This document shows positions 5,233-7,612 of a stretch of DNA of 7,612 bases, in pieces. The stretch's first letter is position 1, and the number at the start of each line of letters is the position of its first letter. Below the pieces are notes generated by a model that saw only the letters and a program-made list of their open reading frames with translations, was not told the origin of the DNA and did no database searches. The DNA lies in assembly GCA_900553255.1 (NCBI GenBank), contig USCI01000101.1, positions 1-7,612 of the forward strand. The letters are read 5' to 3'. A program made the translations under genes and the position numbers. Source of the DNA: an uncultured Oscillospiraceae bacterium. GTDB lineage: Bacteria > Bacillota > Clostridia > Oscillospirales > Acutalibacteraceae.

Positions 5233-6896
5233 GTAAGCAAGTCCGTACGATCATTATCGCGATTGTCGCGGTTGTGGCGCTGTCGGGCGTGTTGGCCGTG
5301 TTGCTGCTGCTGCCGCAGATGACCGGTGGTCAGACGGATACGTCTTCCGCCGCGTCTACAGCGAGCGACAGCTCGATTACCCTGCATAACAAGCTGCTCG
5401 ACGAAGATGGCCAATCCGTCGATACGCCGGTCAAAAACGCCGAAATCCTCCTGGACAAGAAGGTGGAGGCGGCGGATGAGTCCTCAAGCACCGCCGAATC
5501 AAGCGCAGAGGAAAGCCAGGATGGGGAGGAAACCGCGGATGAGCGGATTACCGAGGAGCTCTCGTTCATCCTGGCGGAGAGCGGCGACCTGGTGGTGGAG
5601 AAATACCAGGAGCTGCCGGTCAACACCTCCAAAGCCAGCACGCTGAAATCCGATCTGGCTACCATTACGGCAACCAAGAAAATCGAGACCGATCTGAGTG
5701 CTTCGGATTTCGGCTTTGACCGTCCGCAGGCCAAGGTGTCGGTCACCTATCACGATGATTCCACCTATGCCTTTGAAATCGGGGACAGGGCGCCGCTGGA
5801 TGCGGGTTACTATTTCCGTGAGGAGGGCTCGTCGGACATCTACCTTGTTTCCATATCCTTCGGCGAAGCCATGCTGCAGGAAGGGAAGGATTACGTCAGC
5901 CTGAGCATGTATACCAAGCCCTCCCTGAACGAGGACGCCGATAGCGATACGGTCTGTGTACAGGAGATGGGGCTGTCCGGCCAGGTGCGGCAGGATCATC
6001 CGTTCAAGCTGCGCCAGCAGACCAACGAGGATCCGGATTACGTGATGAGCTCCTATGTGATGCTCGAGCCGTTCTTCATGCGGCAGATCGACGATAACCA
6101 GATCACTACCCTTACCACCAATATGACCTCGCTGACTGCCAAATCCATCGTGTCGGTGTACCCGACCGAAGAGGAGAAGGCACAGTACGGGTTCAACGAT
6201 CCGTATTCGGTGGCGGACCTGCGGATTGCGGTGCGTCAGGCGGAGACGACGTCGGATTCCTCCGACACGTCCGACTCCTCCCAAAGTGAAGAGGAGACCC
6301 CGACGGTGTATTATAACATCCGCAACCATGTGGTGACCCTCGGCAGCAAGGATGCGGACGGCAACTACTACGCGATGATTACGTCGGACGGCGAGGAGAT
6401 GCCGGTCATCTACCTGGTGTCGGCGTCCGCGGTGCCGTGGGCAGAGACACAGTACGGCGATATCCTCGGGACGCTGCTGTTCCTGCGCAACATCACCAAC
6501 ATCAACGATATCGTGGTCAGCTGGGGCGACACGAGCTATACCTTTAATCTGGAGCATTTCCCCGATGCGGAGGAGAGCGCCGACAAGCTGAAGGTTACGG
6601 TGGATGGGGTCGTCTATGACACCGAAAACTTCCGTCAGCTGTACCAGATCATGATGTCGGTCAAACGCAACGGTGAGGTGGAGGATGAACCCTCCGGCAC
6701 GCCGGATATGACCATCGAAATCCATCCGAATGACGGCAGCGGGGAAATTGTGGCGAATTTCTATAAGTATAACGCCAACAATTATATCTGCGAGCTGAAT
6801 GACGGCGACCGGTACCTGGTGACGGCTGCGTCGGTGAGCAACACCATGAAGCAGGTGGAGAATTATCTCGCCGGCAAGACAATCGTGGCCAATTGA
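5229..6896 (+). CDS. DUF4340 domain protein, membrane-anchored, fourth gene of the Gld-like operon
   Basis: This 555-aa protein has an N-terminal membrane anchor (about 6-29) and a large domain predicted outside the cell, with no C-terminal helix. DUF4340 proteins commonly follow gldFG-like genes and their biochemical role is unknown. A similar block appears up to three times: FGFDRP (161-166) leading to GYYFREEGSSDIYLVS (193-208), YGFNDP (320-325) leading to NYYAM and VIYLVS (379-398), and a weaker third, NNYICELNDGDRYLVT (517-532), pointing to repeated beta-rich units. Low-complexity Ser/Thr/Asp/Glu stretches occur at 36-50, 82-105 and 338-357; the last interrupts the second unit and is probably a surface loop. 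The start overlaps the upstream stop by 4 bases, with AGGAGG at 5218-5223, 5 nt before the ATG. A complex with the GldG-like protein in the envelope is inferred from order and coupling. A lipoprotein is excluded because no lipobox cysteine is present. Confidence 0.88.
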   Translation: MSKQVRTIIIAIVAVVALSGVLAVLLLLPQMTGGQTDTSSAASTASDSSITLHNKLLDEDGQSVDTPVKNAEILLDKKVEAADESSSTAESSAEESQDGEETADERITEELSFILAESGDLVVEKYQELPVNTSKASTLKSDLATITATKKIETDLSASDFGFDRPQAKVSVTYHDDSTYAFEIGDRAPLDAGYYFREEGSSDIYLVSISFGEAMLQEGKDYVSLSMYTKPSLNEDADSDTVCVQEMGLSGQVRQDHPFKLRQQTNEDPDYVMSSYVMLEPFFMRQIDDNQITTLTTNMTSLTAKSIVSVYPTEEEKAQYGFNDPYSVADLRIAVRQAETTSDSSDTSDSSQSEEETPTVYYNIRNHVVTLGSKDADGNYYAMITSDGEEMPVIYLVSASAVPWAETQYGDILGTLLFLRNITNINDIVVSWGDTSYTFNLEHFPDAEESADKLKVTVDGVVYDTENFRQLYQIMMSVKRNGEVEDEPSGTPDMTIEIHPNDGSGEIVANFYKYNANNYICELNDGDRYLVTAASVSNTMKQVENYLAGKTIVAN

Positions 6897-6910
6897 TCGC
6901 ACAGGAAAAG

Positions 6911-6945
6911 AGCGGGACGGCATACTGCCGTCCCGCTTTGCGTTT
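6911..6945 (+). terminator. Terminator at the end of the ABC operon, possibly bidirectional
   Basis: A perfect 12-bp stem (6911-6922 with 6926-6937) has a 3-nt loop, 14 bases after the last stop. The plus-strand T tract is broken (TTTGCGTTT, 6937-6945). On the minus strand the stem is followed by CTTTT (6910-6906). The strong stem supports termination, but efficiency is uncertain. Confidence 0.8.
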
Positions 6946-7052
6946 GTATGCGGCATTTTATCCGGTGTGTATCGACCACTTTTAAGGTGACCCGCCGCTT
7001 TTTGAGGCTGATTCCGGCACGCATATCTTTTTTCATCCCCGGCATTACGCGG

Positions 7053-7082
7053 TTGACGGGCATAACGGGGGAGTGGTAAACT
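7053..7082 (+). promoter_or_regulatory. Promoter of the acetyltransferase gene
   Basis: TTGACG (7053-7058) and TAAACT (7077-7082) are separated by 18 nt, and TGG just before the -10 gives an extended -10 element. The start should fall near 7089, leaving a leader of about 20 nt, just enough for the ribosome site. Between the operon terminator and this promoter (6946-7052) I see no gene or other site. Confidence 0.7.
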
Positions 7083-7109
7083 AAGAACATTGAAGGGGAA
7101 GGTGCCAAA

Positions 7110-7598
7110 ATGCACATACGTTTTGCTAAAGCATCCGACAGCGCGGCGCTGCTGCGGATTTATGCTCAATACATCGATACGCCCATCACGTTCGAATGTG
7201 TGCTGCCTTCAGAGTCGGCTTTTGCCGCGCGGATTGCAGCGATTGCGGCGGAGTATCCGTACCTCGTGTGCGAGGATCAGGGGAAGGCCGTCGGTTACGC
7301 CTATGCGCACCGGCAGATGGAGCGTGAAGCCTATCAGTGGAATGCCGAACTGTCGGTTTATCTCGACCGGGGGTATACCCGGCGCGGGCTGGGCGGACGG
7401 CTGTACCGCATCCTGCTGGATATACTGCGCCTGCAGGGGATCCGTACCGTGTATGCGGGGGTTACGGTGCCCAACCAGGCGAGTGAACGGCTGCACGAGT
7501 CGATGGGGTTTGCGCGGCTGGGCACCTATCACAGCACCGGCTATAAGGCGGGCGGTTGGCATTACGCCGTCTATGTCAAGAAAAGGCAATCCTTATGA
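7110..7598 (+). CDS. GNAT N-acetyltransferase, phosphinothricin acetyltransferase (Pat/Bar) type
   Basis: This cytoplasmic enzyme (162 aa, a normal length for the group) is predicted to move an acetyl group from acetyl-CoA to an amine. It opens IRFAKASDSAALLRIY, the usual first strand and helix. Strand beta-4 (AELSVYL, 79-85) leads into the acetyl-CoA loop TRRGLGGRLY (90-99), which matches the family's Q/RxxGxG loop except that Thr90 replaces the first Gln/Arg. NQASERLHESMGF (122-134) and GYKAGGWH (144-151) are close to the matching stretches of phosphinothricin acetyltransferases. Many chromosomal members act on methionine sulfone, methionine sulfoximine or other small amines, so herbicide resistance should not be assumed. 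AAGGGGAAGGTG at 7093-7104 supplies the ribosome site. The gene has its own promoter, and its stop overlaps a possible next start, suggesting at least a two-gene unit. Confidence 0.9.
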   Translation: MHIRFAKASDSAALLRIYAQYIDTPITFECVLPSESAFAARIAAIAAEYPYLVCEDQGKAVGYAYAHRQMEREAYQWNAELSVYLDRGYTRRGLGGRLYRILLDILRLQGIRTVYAGVTVPNQASERLHESMGFARLGTYHSTGYKAGGWHYAVYVKKRQSL

Positions 7599-7612
7599 CA
7601 ACGCGATGGCGG
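7595..7612 (+). CDS. Possible start of a further gene, cut by the window edge
   Basis: ATGA at 7595-7598 joins the acetyltransferase stop to a possible new start reading MTTRWR to the edge. AAAAGG at 7581-7586 is a modest ribosome site 8 nt upstream. The ATGA layout copies two junctions in the nearby operon, but six codons give no product identity. Confidence 0.35.

Noticed and set aside
53..6937. Terminators at 53-78 and 6911-6937 share GCGGGACG
   Set aside because: An 8-mer shared by two GC-rich stems is expected by chance; the arms and loops otherwise differ.
6863..7117. Small basic protein on the minus strand (stretch MKKDMRAGISLKKRR)
   Set aside because: The composition is tempting, but there is no usable ribosome site or promoter. 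The frame covers the acetyltransferase promoter and runs through the operon terminator into the DUF4340 gene.
5499..7169. 556-residue open frame on the minus strand
   Set aside because: It lies antisense to the DUF4340 gene, crosses the operon terminator and the acetyltransferase promoter, is rich in His, Arg and Gly with no domain, and has no ribosome site. It is a shadow of the biased codons on the other strand.

Overview
The window looks like chromosome from a fairly GC-rich (roughly 55-60% by eye) Gram-positive anaerobe of the Clostridia, most plausibly near Oscillospiraceae/Ruminococcaceae. This placement is inference. It rests on strong AGGAGG ribosome sites before most genes, consensus -35/-10 promoters, tRNA genes that encode their own CCA, a Clostridia-type zinc amidase, and a Gld-like ABC operon with a DUF4340 gene. 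There are no phage, transposon, CRISPR or rRNA signals.

Layout. Bases 1-85 hold the terminator of an upstream unit lying outside the window. A monocistronic gene (255-959, +) for a membrane-anchored N-acetylmuramoyl-L-alanine amidase follows and ends at its own terminator (1037-1069). Facing it on the minus strand is a tRNA-Asp(GTC)/tRNA-Thr(GGT) pair (1265-1420) with a textbook promoter and up to three successive terminator hairpins. Back to back with the tRNA promoter is a plus-strand promoter (1555-1583) with a leader of about 205 nt.

That promoter should drive a tightly packed four-gene operon (1795-6896): an ABC ATPase (GldA/NosF/CcmA type), a six-helix permease (GldF type), a GldG-type membrane protein with a large extracytoplasmic domain, and a DUF4340 protein with one N-terminal membrane anchor. 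Two junctions are ATGA overlaps, and each downstream gene has its own strong Shine-Dalgarno, so the four products are probably made together and form one envelope complex. Relatives of the first three genes are needed for gliding in Bacteroidetes. In Clostridia, which do not glide, I know of no established substrate or role, which makes this operon the most interesting part of the window.

The operon ends at a long hairpin (6911-6945). A separate promoter then precedes a GNAT acetyltransferase of the phosphinothricin acetyltransferase type (7110-7598). Its stop codon overlaps a possible next start codon at 7595, cut off by the window edge.
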